From Caldicellulosiruptor diazotrophicus (GTDB lineage Bacteria > Bacillota > Thermoanaerobacteria > Caldicellulosiruptorales > Caldicellulosiruptoraceae), in NCBI RefSeq assembly GCF_017347585.1, contig NZ_AP024480.1, forward strand, positions 362,001 through 426,000: a DNA stretch of 64,000 bases. Direction: 5' to 3'. The notes under the pieces are model-generated. The model saw nothing but the letters and a program-made list of their open reading frames with translations. It did no database searches and had not been told where the DNA came from. The translations under genes were made by a program, and so were the position numbers. Of the stretch, positions 34,590-44,106 are shown one piece after another (positions within the stretch are counted from its first letter, which is position 1; every line of letters starts with the position of its first letter).

Positions 34590-35225
34590 TTGGATATTGT
34601 GTATTTTGAAATGATAGAAAACTTCAAAGAAGATAAGTGTATAATTTGCTATTTAAAAAACAAGGCAATGAACAAATTCTTTGACGATTTTCTGTACGAA
34701 TCCGTAAATGACTATAGTCTGCGAAGCAGAATTAGGGAAGGTGGAATTTGTCCTATACATGCAAGAAAGTTAGAGTCGTTTGGAGATGTACTTGCCCATG
34801 CTATTATATACTCTGATTTGCTAATTAATTTTAAAAATAACCACCATATTGAAATATTACCCCGTAAAAGAAAAATTCAAGATCAAAATGTGTGTGTCTT
34901 TTGTGAAAAGGAAAGTGGCTTTGAAGATACTTACACAAAAGCGTTTTCTCACTACTTTACAGCACAGCCGCAATTTAAATCAGCATTTTCAGAAAAAGGT
35001 TTTATATGTCAAAGGCATTTAAAACAAGTATTAGAAAAAATTACATCAATAACTGCTCAAAAAGAACTATTATCAGTTGTAAGTCACAAAATTGATATAA
35101 TCTTGTATTACCTTGAGAAAATAAAAGAAAAGAACGATTATCGAAACATTCATTTAAATTATACTTCTGAAGAAATAAAATCATGGCACATGGCTGTTGA
35201 GTTTGTTGCAGGGTCTTTAGAGTAA
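34590..35225 (+). CDS. DUF6062-family protein, first gene of the fluoride-riboswitch operon
   Basis: About 211 residues, soluble. It carries cysteine pairs CIICYLKNKA near the N terminus and CVFCEKESGF in the middle, plus CPIHARKLESF and CQRHLKQVLEKI, a C-H pattern that could bind metal. This layout (CPLCYLEKKA and CKRH-type motifs repeated twice) matches DUF6062, a clostridial family of unknown function. I place the start at TTG 34590, six bases after GGGGGGA. A longer in-frame reading from 34452 would translate the riboswitch and terminator and is wrong. Its place behind the switch suggests a role in fluoride or linked ion stress; no activity is known. Confidence 0.7.
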   Translation: MDIVYFEMIENFKEDKCIICYLKNKAMNKFFDDFLYESVNDYSLRSRIREGGICPIHARKLESFGDVLAHAIIYSDLLINFKNNHHIEILPRKRKIQDQNVCVFCEKESGFEDTYTKAFSHYFTAQPQFKSAFSEKGFICQRHLKQVLEKITSITAQKELLSVVSHKIDIILYYLEKIKEKNDYRNIHLNYTSEEIKSWHMAVEFVAGSLE

Positions 35226-35266
35226 GTGCCTTCGAGAGAACTTTCAAAATAAAGGGGGAATACAAG

Positions 35267-36382
35267 ATGTGGCTTGAATTTTCAAAGTGGATGGCAATAG
35301 CTCTATTTGCAGGTTTTTTAGCTTACTGGTCTGGTATTTCCATTTCGCTTGTTGAGATAGTGGTTGGGTTTTTAGCAGGGAACCTCTTGCATCTTACCAC
35401 AAACCAATGGATAGATTTTTTGGCTGGCATGGGGAGTATTATCCTAACATTCTTATCGGGTGCTGAGATTGACTACGACGTTTTGAAAAACAAATTCAAA
35501 GAGAGCATGTTAATTGGAATCTTTGCGTTTTTGATGCCGTTTTTGTTTGCATGGGGAACGGCATTCTGGTTTTTCCACTGGGACATGAAAGCAGCCCAGA
35601 TTGCAGGGATTGCACTTTCAACCACATCTGTTGCTGTTGTATATGCTGTTATGATTGAAACAGGTCTTAACAATACAGAACTTGGCAAGGTTATTCTGGC
35701 AGCATGTTTTATAAACGACCTTGGGACAGTCTTAATGCTTGGTCTTTTATTTGCTAACTGCAACTGGTGGATATTGGTATTCTTAATTGTCATTATTATT
35801 GCTACCATTGCAGCAAACAAATTTACAGAACCTTTCTTCAACAAGTTTGGCAACAGAACATATCAGCTTGAGCTAAAATATCTGTTTTTGCTCATACTAT
35901 TCTGTGGAGGAGTTGCAAATCTTTCCAATATGGAAGCAGTTCTTCCTGCATACATCTTAGGATTGGCAATGTCACCTTTCTTTGCAAAACAAAAAGATCT
36001 TCTATACAGATTGCGAGCAATGGTGTTTGGACTTTTTACACCTTTTTACTTTCTAAAAGCAGGAAGTAAGGTAACATTTGGTGTTGTGAATTATATCTGG
36101 ATAGTGTTGGCATTTCTGATTGTCAAGATGATTGCAAAATATATAGGTGTAAGACCATTTACATTAATGTTCAAGTATAAAAAGAAAGAAGGAATTTATA
36201 CAACACTTTTGATGTCAACAGGTCTGACCTTTGGAACAATCTCTGCTCTGTTTGGTCTGAGCAAGGGTATTATAAACCAGGCACAGTATTCAATCTTAGT
36301 ATCTGCTGTGATTTTAAGTGCAGTTGTGCCAACCCTGATAGCGCAAAAGTTTTTCAATCCGCAAAATGAAGAAAATAAATAA
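35267..36382 (+). CDS. CPA2-type cation:proton (or fluoride:proton) antiporter
   Basis: A 371-residue protein with about eleven to twelve hydrophobic helices. The Na+/H+ exchanger family pattern includes GFLAGNLLHL near the start, FLSGAEIDYDVL, GIALSTTSVAVVYAVM and AACFINDLGTVLMLGLLF, whose ND pair matches the ion-binding helix of CPA2 antiporters. Family members exchange Na+ or K+ for H+. Antiporters of this group recur under fluoride riboswitches, where they may handle fluoride or restore pH and ion balance. No CrcB/Fluc channel or CLC-F exporter appears in the window, so this may be the main effector of the switch. Confidence 0.85.
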   Translation: MWLEFSKWMAIALFAGFLAYWSGISISLVEIVVGFLAGNLLHLTTNQWIDFLAGMGSIILTFLSGAEIDYDVLKNKFKESMLIGIFAFLMPFLFAWGTAFWFFHWDMKAAQIAGIALSTTSVAVVYAVMIETGLNNTELGKVILAACFINDLGTVLMLGLLFANCNWWILVFLIVIIIATIAANKFTEPFFNKFGNRTYQLELKYLFLLILFCGGVANLSNMEAVLPAYILGLAMSPFFAKQKDLLYRLRAMVFGLFTPFYFLKAGSKVTFGVVNYIWIVLAFLIVKMIAKYIGVRPFTLMFKYKKKEGIYTTLLMSTGLTFGTISALFGLSKGIINQAQYSILVSAVILSAVVPTLIAQKFFNPQNEENK

Positions 36383-36400
36383 TCAGGAGGGGAAGGTAGT

Positions 36401-36820
36401 ATGTATAAAAAGATTGTTGTTGCATATGATGGGTCTGAGCATGCCAAAAAAGGGTTTGAGGTGGCACTTGAGCTTTCAAAGATGTTTGGCTCAAGTATAC
36501 ATTTGGTTTCTGTTGTACACATACCAGATTTTGTTGAGACAAAAGATGAGCTAAATGGAATGCTAAGCGATGCGCGTCAGTATTATGAAAAGCTTCAGCA
36601 GCAGGCTATAGATCGTGCAAAAAGTGAAGGAGTAGAAGTAAATACTGCGATTGTTCTAGGGCATCCTGCAAATGGTGTTGTAAGCTTTGCAGAGAGCATC
36701 AAGGCAGACCTTATTATTGTAGGGCAGAGGGGAAGAAGTGGTGTTGCAAGGTATATTGTTGGAAATGTTGCTGAAAACATTGTTAGGCATGCACATTGTT
36801 CTGTGATGGTTATAAAATGA
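36401..36820 (+). CDS. Universal stress protein (UspA family)
   Basis: A 139-residue single UspA domain: KKIVVAYDGSEHAKKGFEVA at the start (nucleotide-binding Asp/Gly), ADLIIVGQRGRSGVARYIVG and NVAENIVRHAHCSVMVIK at the end. The G-x2-G-x9-G pattern of the ATP-binding subgroup is present. Such proteins often regulate a neighbouring transporter by binding adenine nucleotides. It begins 18 bases after the antiporter stop, with AGGAGGGG, so it is cotranscribed and may sense energy state for that antiporter. Confidence 0.9.
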   Translation: MYKKIVVAYDGSEHAKKGFEVALELSKMFGSSIHLVSVVHIPDFVETKDELNGMLSDARQYYEKLQQQAIDRAKSEGVEVNTAIVLGHPANGVVSFAESIKADLIIVGQRGRSGVARYIVGNVAENIVRHAHCSVMVIK

Positions 36821-36831
36821 GGTGACACGCG

Positions 36832-38610
36832 ATGAGGAAAACAGCGTATGATATCATGCAGGAGAATATTAAAAGCTTTACCCAGCAGATTAAAAACCTA
36901 TCAGAGGAGATTGATTCAGAATCTATCAAGAGATTAGCAAATAGCATTGAGGAAAAAATAAAAAAAGATGCATTTTACCTTGTCGTGTTGGGTCAGTTCA
37001 AAAGAGGAAAATCTACGCTAATAAATTACATGCTTGGAACAAATTTGTTACCAACAGGGGTTCTTCCTTTAACATCAACTATAACAAAGATTTATTACAG
37101 TCCTGAGGTTAAAATAGATGTAATTTTTAACAATGGTGTAAAAAAAGAAATTTCAGTTGATGAACTTGAGCTTTACTGCACAGAAAAAGGGAATCCTAAA
37201 AACCAAAAAGGTGTTGATACAATTGAGATAGGGTATCCGTTTGATTTTTTGAACAAAGATGTTGTAATTGTTGACACACCTGGGATTGGTTCTATATACC
37301 AGCATAACACAGATGTGACATATGAATTTATTGAAAAGGCAGATGCAGTCATATTTGTATTGTCTGTTGACCCACCAATTACTGAAGTTGAAAAACAGTT
37401 TCTACTTAAGATTGCTGAAAGTGTAGATAAGATATTCTTTGTAATTAACAAATGCGAGTTGACAAACAGAAATGAATTAAAGGAGATAGCAACTTTTACA
37501 GAAAATGTAATTAAGGATGTAACAAAGAAAGAAAATATAAATATCTTTCCTATTTCAGCAAAGATGGCACTTGAAGGTAAGATGCAGGAAAACATAGAAG
37601 TAATCAGAAAAAGTGGCATAGAGATTTTTGAAGAGGAACTAAAACGATTTTTAAGAGAGGAAAAAGAAAAAGTGCAATTCTTAAGTAATCTAAAAAGTTT
37701 AGATAGCTTTTTAGAAGTTTGCAGAACATTTTTGGAAAGTGATATGAAACTCAAAGCTATGCCATTAAAACAGCTTGAAGAAAATATTGTAAAGTTTGAT
37801 GAGTTTTTAGATAAAATAAATCGGAACAAGATTGAAATTTATAGGTTATTTAAGGTGGAGATAAATGATATTCTGACAAGTTTTGATGATCAAATAGAAA
37901 AAATAAAGAAAGAGATTACAATAAATATTACAAAAAAGGTAAAAGATTATTATCCCTCAATTGCAAGATTTAAAAGGCTCAAACAGAAAGAATATCTTGA
38001 AAGGTATCTGGAGGAGGCTATTGTGCAAGAGTTTGAGTTTCAAAAAGGAGGTCTTGAAAAATATGTAGAAGATGAGTTTGCCATTCTTCTTTCAAGATAT
38101 TGTGAAAAGATAAATGAGTTGATAAAGAGTATCAAAGACACCACAAAAGATCTTTTTTCTGTTGAGATTAGCTACTATGAGGGACTGCAGAGGCTTGTGG
38201 CTCAGAGCAAGTTTACTTATAAAATAGGCTATGAAGTTGGTGCGCTTGAGATTGATCCTGTGTATTTTACTTATCTTTTGCCTAAAAAACTTGCTCAAAA
38301 GATTATTTTAAAGAGAGTACTTGACAGGGTTGAAATTGATGTTGACAGAAACATTGGCAGAATCAGGTATGATCTTTTAAGAAGAATGGAAGAAAGCTTT
38401 GAGGCTTTTAAAACTGATATGGATGATAAAATATCATATGTTTGCAGTCTCATATCAGAGCTTTTGAGAAATACAAGGGATGATTTTAACAAAAACAAAA
38501 GTGAATTGGAGAGGAAAATGGCATACAATCAGAAGGTGTTAGAAAAAATTATGCAACTTAAGGACGAAATCTCCCAAGCTATTGTCGACCAAACAAAAAA
38601 CAGAAACTAA
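36832..38610 (+). CDS. Dynamin-family GTPase
   Basis: A 592-residue bacterial dynamin-like protein. GTPase motifs: G1 GQFKRGKSTLINYML (about residue 53), G2 threonine in LPLTSTITKIYY, G3 VDTPGIGS (about residue 145), G4 FFVINKCELTN. Residues 270-590 are predominantly helical with coiled-coil character (stalk and effector domain), with a hydrophobic patch near YFTYLLPKKLAQKIILKRVL that could be the membrane paddle. Bacterial dynamins remodel or repair membranes after damage. It starts 11 bases after uspA, so it belongs to the same operon. Only one dynamin gene is present, unlike paired DynA/LeoABC systems. Confidence 0.88.
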   Translation: MRKTAYDIMQENIKSFTQQIKNLSEEIDSESIKRLANSIEEKIKKDAFYLVVLGQFKRGKSTLINYMLGTNLLPTGVLPLTSTITKIYYSPEVKIDVIFNNGVKKEISVDELELYCTEKGNPKNQKGVDTIEIGYPFDFLNKDVVIVDTPGIGSIYQHNTDVTYEFIEKADAVIFVLSVDPPITEVEKQFLLKIAESVDKIFFVINKCELTNRNELKEIATFTENVIKDVTKKENINIFPISAKMALEGKMQENIEVIRKSGIEIFEEELKRFLREEKEKVQFLSNLKSLDSFLEVCRTFLESDMKLKAMPLKQLEENIVKFDEFLDKINRNKIEIYRLFKVEINDILTSFDDQIEKIKKEITINITKKVKDYYPSIARFKRLKQKEYLERYLEEAIVQEFEFQKGGLEKYVEDEFAILLSRYCEKINELIKSIKDTTKDLFSVEISYYEGLQRLVAQSKFTYKIGYEVGALEIDPVYFTYLLPKKLAQKIILKRVLDRVEIDVDRNIGRIRYDLLRRMEESFEAFKTDMDDKISYVCSLISELLRNTRDDFNKNKSELERKMAYNQKVLEKIMQLKDEISQAIVDQTKNRN

Positions 38611-38630
38611 CTAAATTTGAGGTGGTAATT

Positions 38631-38963
38631 ATGGTAAGAATTTCTTTTGAGATTAGTGATGAAAGCTTGGAAAAGATTAAAGAGTTGATAAAAGATTTTG
38701 AAGAGGATTCATACACCAAAGAGGATGCCTATCGAGCTATTTTTGAAATGGGGATAATGGCATATCAGTTACAGCAGAGTAATTCTGAGGAAGATGATTT
38801 AAGAAAGCAACTTCTCATGCTTTCTTCACAGTATTCAGTGATTAAGTTTAAAAACTTTCAATTAGAAAAAGAAAATAGATTACTTGAAATGAGCTTAAAT
38901 GGCTGCGAAGCGGAGAACAGATTTCTTAGAAAGCTCTTAGGTATAAAGAGTGAGAAAAAATGA
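38631..38963 (+). CDS. Small coiled-coil protein
   Basis: A 110-residue charged protein. Residues about 1-20 (MVRISFEISDESLEKIKELI) resemble a short ribbon-helix segment; residues 50-105 form a likely coiled coil (QLEKENRLLEMSLNGCEAEN). I prefer ATG 38631 after GAGGTGG over GTG 38622. It follows the dynamin-like gene by 20 bases and its stop overlaps the next gene by four, so all three are translated together. A partner or adaptor of the GTPase is plausible. No family recognised. Confidence 0.6.
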   Translation: MVRISFEISDESLEKIKELIKDFEEDSYTKEDAYRAIFEMGIMAYQLQQSNSEEDDLRKQLLMLSSQYSVIKFKNFQLEKENRLLEMSLNGCEAENRFLRKLLGIKSEKK

Positions 38964-39370
38964 GATATGTATGTCCTAACTGCTTTAAAGTAGCAGATAT
39001 TGGAGAAAAATTCTGTTCAAACTGCGGTTATGATTTTGAGCATATATCAAATGAAAAGTATGCTGAAAAGCTCATCAAAGCCCTAAGACACCCAGACTAT
39101 AATGTGGCTTATATGGCTGCAAAAATAATTGGAGAATTGAAAATAAAAAGAGCAGAAAAATCATTGATAGAACAGCTTTGCAAAAATCTTTTAAATAAAA
39201 AAGACCCCTACCTTGAACAGGTTATGGTCTTTGCTCTTGGAGAGATTGGTGGAGAAGAGGCATATAAGTTTTTATCAGAAAATAAGGATAAATTTTCAGT
39301 ATTAACAAGAGATGTTATTGCGAATTCTTTAGAAAAAATTAAGAATAGAATGGGAAGGAAATGTGTTTAA
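38960..39370 (+). CDS. Zinc-ribbon protein with HEAT-like repeats
   Basis: A 136-residue protein. The N terminus is a zinc ribbon, CPNCFKVADIGEKFCSNCGY. Residues 35-130 are short helical pairs of HEAT/PBS-lyase type: ALRHPDYNVAYMAAKIIGEL, then LEQVMVFALGEIGGEEAYKF. HEAT repeats mediate protein-protein contact, so it probably acts as a scaffold. It is translationally coupled to the coiled-coil gene and is the last gene before a 200-base gap, making it the end of the operon headed by the fluoride riboswitch. Function unknown. Confidence 0.7.
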   Translation: MRYVCPNCFKVADIGEKFCSNCGYDFEHISNEKYAEKLIKALRHPDYNVAYMAAKIIGELKIKRAEKSLIEQLCKNLLNKKDPYLEQVMVFALGEIGGEEAYKFLSENKDKFSVLTRDVIANSLEKIKNRMGRKCV

Positions 39371-39569
39371 AAAATAAGCAAAGTATACTTTTCTTAACAT
39401 TTCCCACAGTCCCCTCTTATTTTTTTGGATTGACTACAGATTTTTCAAGGTTTATACTTTTAAAAGAGAATAATTTCTTCACGTTCTAAACAAGAGAAAT
39501 AGCCTCTTCATCATCGCTTTAAGATAGAAATAGTTTAAAAATTTCAAGAAGAAAGGACTGAAGTATACA

Positions 39570-41027
39570 GTGGAAGTAAGAACAAGATTTGCACCAAGCC
39601 CGACAGGGCACCTTCACATAGGAGGCGCAAGAACAGCACTTTTCAACTACCTTTTTGCCAAAAGATATGGTGGAAAGTTTATATTAAGGATAGAAGACAC
39701 AGACTTAGAAAGATCGTCTATTGAGTCCGAAAAGGTTATTATCGAGAGCTTAAGATGGCTTGGGATTGAGTGGGACGAAGGAGTTGAGGTGGGAGGTCCA
39801 TATGGACCATATCGATCAACAGAAAGAGTTGATATCTACAAAAAATATGTAGATGTGCTTTTTGAAAAAGGCTACGCATACTATTGTTACTGCACAGAAG
39901 AGGAGCTTGAGGCTCAGCGCCAAGAGCTTTTATCAAAAGGTCAGATGCCAAGATATACAGGAAAATGTAGAAACCTAACAGAGGATCAAAAAAGAAGATT
40001 TGAGCAGGAGGGGAGAAAACCAACTGTCAGGTTCAAAGTGCCAGAAGGTGTTAAGATAGTTGTCCATGACCTTGTGCGTGGAGATGTTGAGTTTTTGTCA
40101 GATGACATAGGCGACTTTGTAATTGTCAAATCTGATGGAATTCCCACATACAACTTTGCAGTTGTCATAGATGACCACTTGATGAAGATTTCGCATGTTA
40201 TAAGAGGCGAAGAGCATCTTTCAAACACTCCGCGACAGATTCTAATTTACAATGCGCTTGGGTTTGAACTTCCGCAGTTTGCTCATGTTTCGCTTATACT
40301 TGGAAAAGACAGAACAAAGATGTCAAAGCGCCACGGCTCTACTTGGGTTGAGCAGTACAAAGAGCAAGGGTATTTAAAAGAAGGACTTATAAACTTCTTG
40401 GCTCTGCTTGGTTGGTCACCACCAGAGGATAAAGAAATATTTGACATGGAATATCTAATTGAGAATTTCTCATTAGAAAGAGTTTCCAAAAATCCTGCAA
40501 TATTTGACATCGATAAGCTAAATTATATAAACTCTCAGCACATTAAACTAAAATCATTGGATGAACTTACCCAGATGTGCATACCGTACTTTGTTGAAGC
40601 AGAATATATCAAAGAGGATGAGGCACAGTCCAAATTTGAATGGCTCAAGAAGATAGTAAAATCTGTGTATGAAGGACTGGATTATCTATCTCAGATCAAA
40701 GACAGGGTTGATATCTTCTTTAACAATGAAGTCAAAATAGAAGAAGATGAGGCAAAAGAGGTCTTAAAATGGGAGCATGTGAAAGATTTAATAAATGTCT
40801 TTGAGAATAAAGTAACTCAGCTCAGTGAATTGACACCTGAAGCTATTAAGCTACTTTTCAAAGAGATTCAAAAAGAGACAGGTTACAAGGGCAAAAACCT
40901 GTTTATGCCAATAAGAGTTGCGTTGACTGGTAAAACCCATGGCCCTGAGCTTGTGGAGATAATAGAGATTGTGGGTAAAGAAAACATACTAAAACGATTG
41001 GAATTCTTCAAAACGTGGTATAATTAA
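39570..41027 (+). CDS. gltX: Glutamyl-tRNA synthetase
   Basis: A 485-residue class I synthetase charging tRNA-Glu. It has the HIGH-type motif HLHIGGARTALFNYLF in the first 25 residues, RIEDTDLERS, the zinc-ribbon-like CYCTEEELEA, and KMSKRHGSTWV. Length matches bacterial GltX. The start is GTG 39570. The 200 bases upstream show no T-box element. The next genes are cysE and cysS, the conserved gltX-cysE-cysS order of Firmicutes. Confidence 0.96.
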   Translation: MEVRTRFAPSPTGHLHIGGARTALFNYLFAKRYGGKFILRIEDTDLERSSIESEKVIIESLRWLGIEWDEGVEVGGPYGPYRSTERVDIYKKYVDVLFEKGYAYYCYCTEEELEAQRQELLSKGQMPRYTGKCRNLTEDQKRRFEQEGRKPTVRFKVPEGVKIVVHDLVRGDVEFLSDDIGDFVIVKSDGIPTYNFAVVIDDHLMKISHVIRGEEHLSNTPRQILIYNALGFELPQFAHVSLILGKDRTKMSKRHGSTWVEQYKEQGYLKEGLINFLALLGWSPPEDKEIFDMEYLIENFSLERVSKNPAIFDIDKLNYINSQHIKLKSLDELTQMCIPYFVEAEYIKEDEAQSKFEWLKKIVKSVYEGLDYLSQIKDRVDIFFNNEVKIEEDEAKEVLKWEHVKDLINVFENKVTQLSELTPEAIKLLFKEIQKETGYKGKNLFMPIRVALTGKTHGPELVEIIEIVGKENILKRLEFFKTWYN

Positions 41028-41068
41028 ATTAAGAATTTTTATAGGTTTGTAAAGGAGTTTTTGAGAGT

Positions 41069-41773
41069 ATGTTTAGATTTTTTAAGATGATTAAAGAAGA
41101 GATGGATGTTATCATGGAAAAGGACCCGGCTTGCAAGAGCAGGCTGGAAACTCTTTTGTATCCAAGCCTGTGGGCTATTATATATCACAGAATAGCTCAC
41201 TGGTTTTACAACCGCAGGATGTACTTCATTGCAAGGTGGATTTCACAGCGTGCAAGGCACAAAACTGGTATTGAGATACATCCCGGTGCCAAGATTGGCC
41301 GAAGGGTATTTATAGACCATGGTATGGGTGTTGTAATTGGTGAGACAGCTGAGATTGGCGATGATGTTCTGATTTACCAGGGCGTGACGTTGGGCGGCAC
41401 AGGAAAAGAAAAAGGTAAGCGTCACCCGACAATTGGAAACAACGTCTTAATTGGTGCTGGTGCAAAGGTTTTAGGACCTTTTAAGGTGGGGGATAATACG
41501 AAAATCGGTGCAAATGCAGTAGTTCTTCGTGAGGTTGAAGATAACTCAACAGTAGTTGGGGTACCAGGAAGGGTTGTCAGAAAGGAGAAAAAGGAAAAGC
41601 CAACTGTTGAAGAACAGCTTGACCAGGTAAGATTTCCCGACCCGCTTGCAATGCAGATTTGCAGGCTTGAGACCAAGATAGAGGCTTTGGAGAAAAAACT
41701 TTCTGAGTACGAAAGGAGATTAAAAGAGTATGAAGCTTTACAACACTCTGACAATGACAAAAGAGGAGTTTGA
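41069..41773 (+). CDS. cysE: Serine O-acetyltransferase
   Basis: A 234-residue hexapeptide acyltransferase. The short N-terminal helical domain ([20 protein letters not shown]) is followed by the beta-helix with the catalytic segment [37 protein letters not shown], and [20 protein letters not shown]. It acetylates L-serine from acetyl-CoA, the first step of cysteine synthesis. The C terminus is extended by a charged coiled coil ([20 protein letters not shown]). It overlaps cysS by 44 bases, linking cysteine synthesis to its tRNA synthetase. Confidence 0.95.
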   Translation: MFRFFKMIKEEMDVIMEKDPACKSRLETLLYPSLWAIIYHRIAHWFYNRRMYFIARWISQRARHKTGIEIHPGAKIGRRVFIDHGMGVVIGETAEIGDDVLIYQGVTLGGTGKEKGKRHPTIGNNVLIGAGAKVLGPFKVGDNTKIGANAVVLREVEDNSTVVGVPGRVVRKEKKEKPTVEEQLDQVRFPDPLAMQICRLETKIEALEKKLSEYERRLKEYEALQHSDNDKRGV

Positions 41774-43127
41774 ACCCTTAGAAGAAGGCAAAGTAAAGAT
41801 GTATGTTTGCGGTCCAACTGTCTATGATTTTATCCACATTGGAAATGCCCGGCCTTTGATTGTGTTTGACACTTTAAGGCGATATTTTGAATACAAAGGA
41901 TATGAGGTTATCTACATTCAGAACTTTACAGATGTAGAAGATAAGATGATAAACAGAGCAAACAAAGAGGGCATAACCGTCTTTGAACTTGCTGAAAGAT
42001 TCATACAAGAGTATTACAAAGACGCAGACAGGCTAAATGTCAAGCGAGCAACCAAAAATCCAAGGGCAACAGAAGAGATAGAAGATATGATAGCACTGAT
42101 ACAAAAGCTTATTGACAATGGTTATGCATATGTTGTTGATGGTGATGTGTATTTTAGAACAAGAAAATTTGCTGAGTATGGAAAGCTTTCTCACAAGAAC
42201 ATTGAAGAGCTGATGGCTGGCGCGCGCGTTGACCCGAACGAAAAGAAAGAAGACCCGCTTGATTTTGCCCTGTGGAAGGCTAAAAAAGAGAGTGAGCCGG
42301 CATGGAGTTCACCTTGGGGTGAGGGCAGGCCCGGCTGGCATATAGAGTGTTCTGTTATGGCAATGAAATACCTTGGGCAGACCATTGACATTCATGCAGG
42401 CGGACAGGATTTGATCTTTCCTCATCATGAAAATGAGATTGCACAGAGCGAGGCTGCAACAGGAAAACCTTTCGCACGTTTTTGGCTTCACAATGGGTAT
42501 GTGAATATAAACAATGAAAAGATGTCAAAGTCACTGGGGAACTTTTTTACTGTAAGAGAAATTATCAAAAAATACCATCCTGAGGCACTGAGACTTTTTA
42601 TGCTTCAAGCTCATTACAGAAAACCTCTTAACTTCAGTATAGACCTTATTGAACAGGCAGAGGTGGCACTCAAAAGAATTTATACCTGTTATGAAAATCT
42701 TGAGTTTTTGATTCAAAATGCAGCCTCTTCATCTGAAAATGATGATAAGCTAAAAGCTACAATTGAAGATCTAAAAGCAAAGTTTATAGATGCAATGGAA
42801 GATGACCTCAATACTGCCGAGGCAACAGGATATCTTTTTGAGATGGTAAGAGAAATAAATACACATGCAAATACGTGCTCAAAAGATGTGCTGATTTTGG
42901 CAAGAGACACTTTAAAAGAGCTTTGCAGCATTTTAGGAATCTTAGATCAATATGAAGAGAAAAAGGATGAAATTCCACCAGAGATTTTAGAGCTTGTTGA
43001 AAAGAGAAATGAGGCAAGAAAAGCTAAAAACTTTCTTGAAGCGGACAGGATACGAGATGAGCTAAAGAGTTTAGGCTATATAGTTTTGGACACACCCCAA
43101 GGCACAAAGGTTGAGAGGGTGAGATAA
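41730..43127 (+). CDS. cysS: Cysteinyl-tRNA synthetase
   Basis: A 465-residue class I synthetase. It has the zinc-binding cysteine in [20 protein letters not shown], which also holds the HIGH motif, [30 protein letters not shown] (zinc ligands), [19 protein letters not shown], and [14 protein letters not shown]. It charges tRNA-Cys. It begins inside the end of cysE; a GAAAGGAG sequence lies upstream within cysE. Full length with no anomalies. Confidence 0.97.
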   Translation: MKLYNTLTMTKEEFEPLEEGKVKMYVCGPTVYDFIHIGNARPLIVFDTLRRYFEYKGYEVIYIQNFTDVEDKMINRANKEGITVFELAERFIQEYYKDADRLNVKRATKNPRATEEIEDMIALIQKLIDNGYAYVVDGDVYFRTRKFAEYGKLSHKNIEELMAGARVDPNEKKEDPLDFALWKAKKESEPAWSSPWGEGRPGWHIECSVMAMKYLGQTIDIHAGGQDLIFPHHENEIAQSEAATGKPFARFWLHNGYVNINNEKMSKSLGNFFTVREIIKKYHPEALRLFMLQAHYRKPLNFSIDLIEQAEVALKRIYTCYENLEFLIQNAASSSENDDKLKATIEDLKAKFIDAMEDDLNTAEATGYLFEMVREINTHANTCSKDVLILARDTLKELCSILGILDQYEEKKDEIPPEILELVEKRNEARKAKNFLEADRIRDELKSLGYIVLDTPQGTKVERVR

Positions 43128-43133
43128 ATAAAG

Positions 43134-43180
43134 AAGGGCTTTTCCCACTTTTAGGTAATATTGTGGGTAAGCCCTTTTTT
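43134..43180 (+). terminator. Terminator after cysS
   Basis: AAGGGCTTTTCCCAC and GTGGGTAAGCCCTT form a long stem with a small internal mismatch, followed by TTTT. It ends the gltX-cysE-cysS transcript. Confidence 0.88.
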
Positions 43181-43325
43181 ACTGCGTTTTACCAACCATA
43201 TCAACTCAAAATAGTTGTGAAGGCAAAATTGAGATAGAAGGAATGTTGTGAAAACACTTTTTCTACTTTCTTGAGTGTGTTATACTTAAGTTAAATAAAA
43301 AAACTACGGGAGATATTTTAAAGAT

Positions 43326-44063
43326 ATGAACAAAGGGAAATGCTATTTTTGTGGTAAAGAATTTGCAAAGTCAACAATTGAGAGGCACTTTTTATGCTGC
43401 AAACAGAGGCAAGAATATTTACAAAAAATTGGCGAGAGTAAGAATCTTACACCCAAAGAGGTTTTTATATTGAATATCTATCCACCGCATCTTAAATCAC
43501 TTTATTGGCTTTATATTATGGTGGATGCGAACGCAACGTTGAAAGATTTAGATAAGTTTTTGCGTGATGTATGGGTAGAGTGTTGTGGACATCTAAGTGA
43601 GTTTAAGATTGGAGATGTGTTATATCAAGAAAATCCAGATCCTGATTATTTGTCTTTGTGTTATATGACTGGGAAGTCGGTAAAAACAATGAAGGAAAAA
43701 CTTAAAAACATTTTATCAGAAAAACTTATCTTTGATTATGAATATGACTTTGGTAGCACTACTCATCTAAAAATAAAAGTGATAAAAAAAGATGTTCTTC
43801 CGCAAGAGAAGAAAATAATTATTCTTGCCAGAAATTTTCCGCCAATTTATTCTTGTAGCTATTGTGATAAAAAAGCCTCATATTTTTGTTATCACTGTGG
43901 CAATTTTATTTGCAATGAATGTATTAAAAAACACTCTTCTACACATTCAGATTATGTAGAAGAAATTGCAAATAGTCTTGCTAATTCTCCAAGAAATGGT
44001 GTGTGCGGATATGGCTTTCAAGATAATAGTCATAAAGAAAAGAAGTATTTACCTACTTTGTAA
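43326..44063 (+). CDS. Zinc-finger protein with a pRiA4b ORF-3-like (TnpR-passenger) domain
   Basis: A 245-residue protein. The N terminus is a CxxC...HxxxC finger (CYFCGKEFAKSTIERHFLCC). The middle (YWLYIMVDANATLKDLDKFL through YDFGSTTHLKIKVI) matches the plasmid pRiA4b ORF-3-like domain of IS1096-passenger TnpR-like proteins. The C-terminal region has CSYCDKKASYFCYHCGNFIC and CIKKH, a B-box-like double zinc site. Biochemical role unknown; such proteins are common single genes in Firmicutes and are not evidence of a mobile element on their own. It stands alone between two terminators. Confidence 0.7.
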   Translation: MNKGKCYFCGKEFAKSTIERHFLCCKQRQEYLQKIGESKNLTPKEVFILNIYPPHLKSLYWLYIMVDANATLKDLDKFLRDVWVECCGHLSEFKIGDVLYQENPDPDYLSLCYMTGKSVKTMKEKLKNILSEKLIFDYEYDFGSTTHLKIKVIKKDVLPQEKKIIILARNFPPIYSCSYCDKKASYFCYHCGNFICNECIKKHSSTHSDYVEEIANSLANSPRNGVCGYGFQDNSHKEKKYLPTL

Positions 44064-44073
44064 AAACATATTA

Positions 44074-44106
44074 GGGGCTGTCCAAAAAACAAGTGGATAG
44101 CCCCTT
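44074..44106 (+). terminator. Terminator after the zinc-finger gene
   Basis: GGGGCTGTCC and GGATAGCCCC form a 10-bp stem with one G-U pair around an 11-base A-rich loop, followed by TTGTGT. The U-run is short. Confidence 0.6.

Noticed and set aside
39371-39569. T-box leader before gltX
   Set aside because: No AGGGTGGNACCGCG-like T-box sequence is present.
43326-44063. Evidence of a mobile element (TnpR-like domain)
   Set aside because: The pRiA4b/TnpR-passenger domain is common in stand-alone Firmicute proteins; no transposase or terminal repeats surround it.
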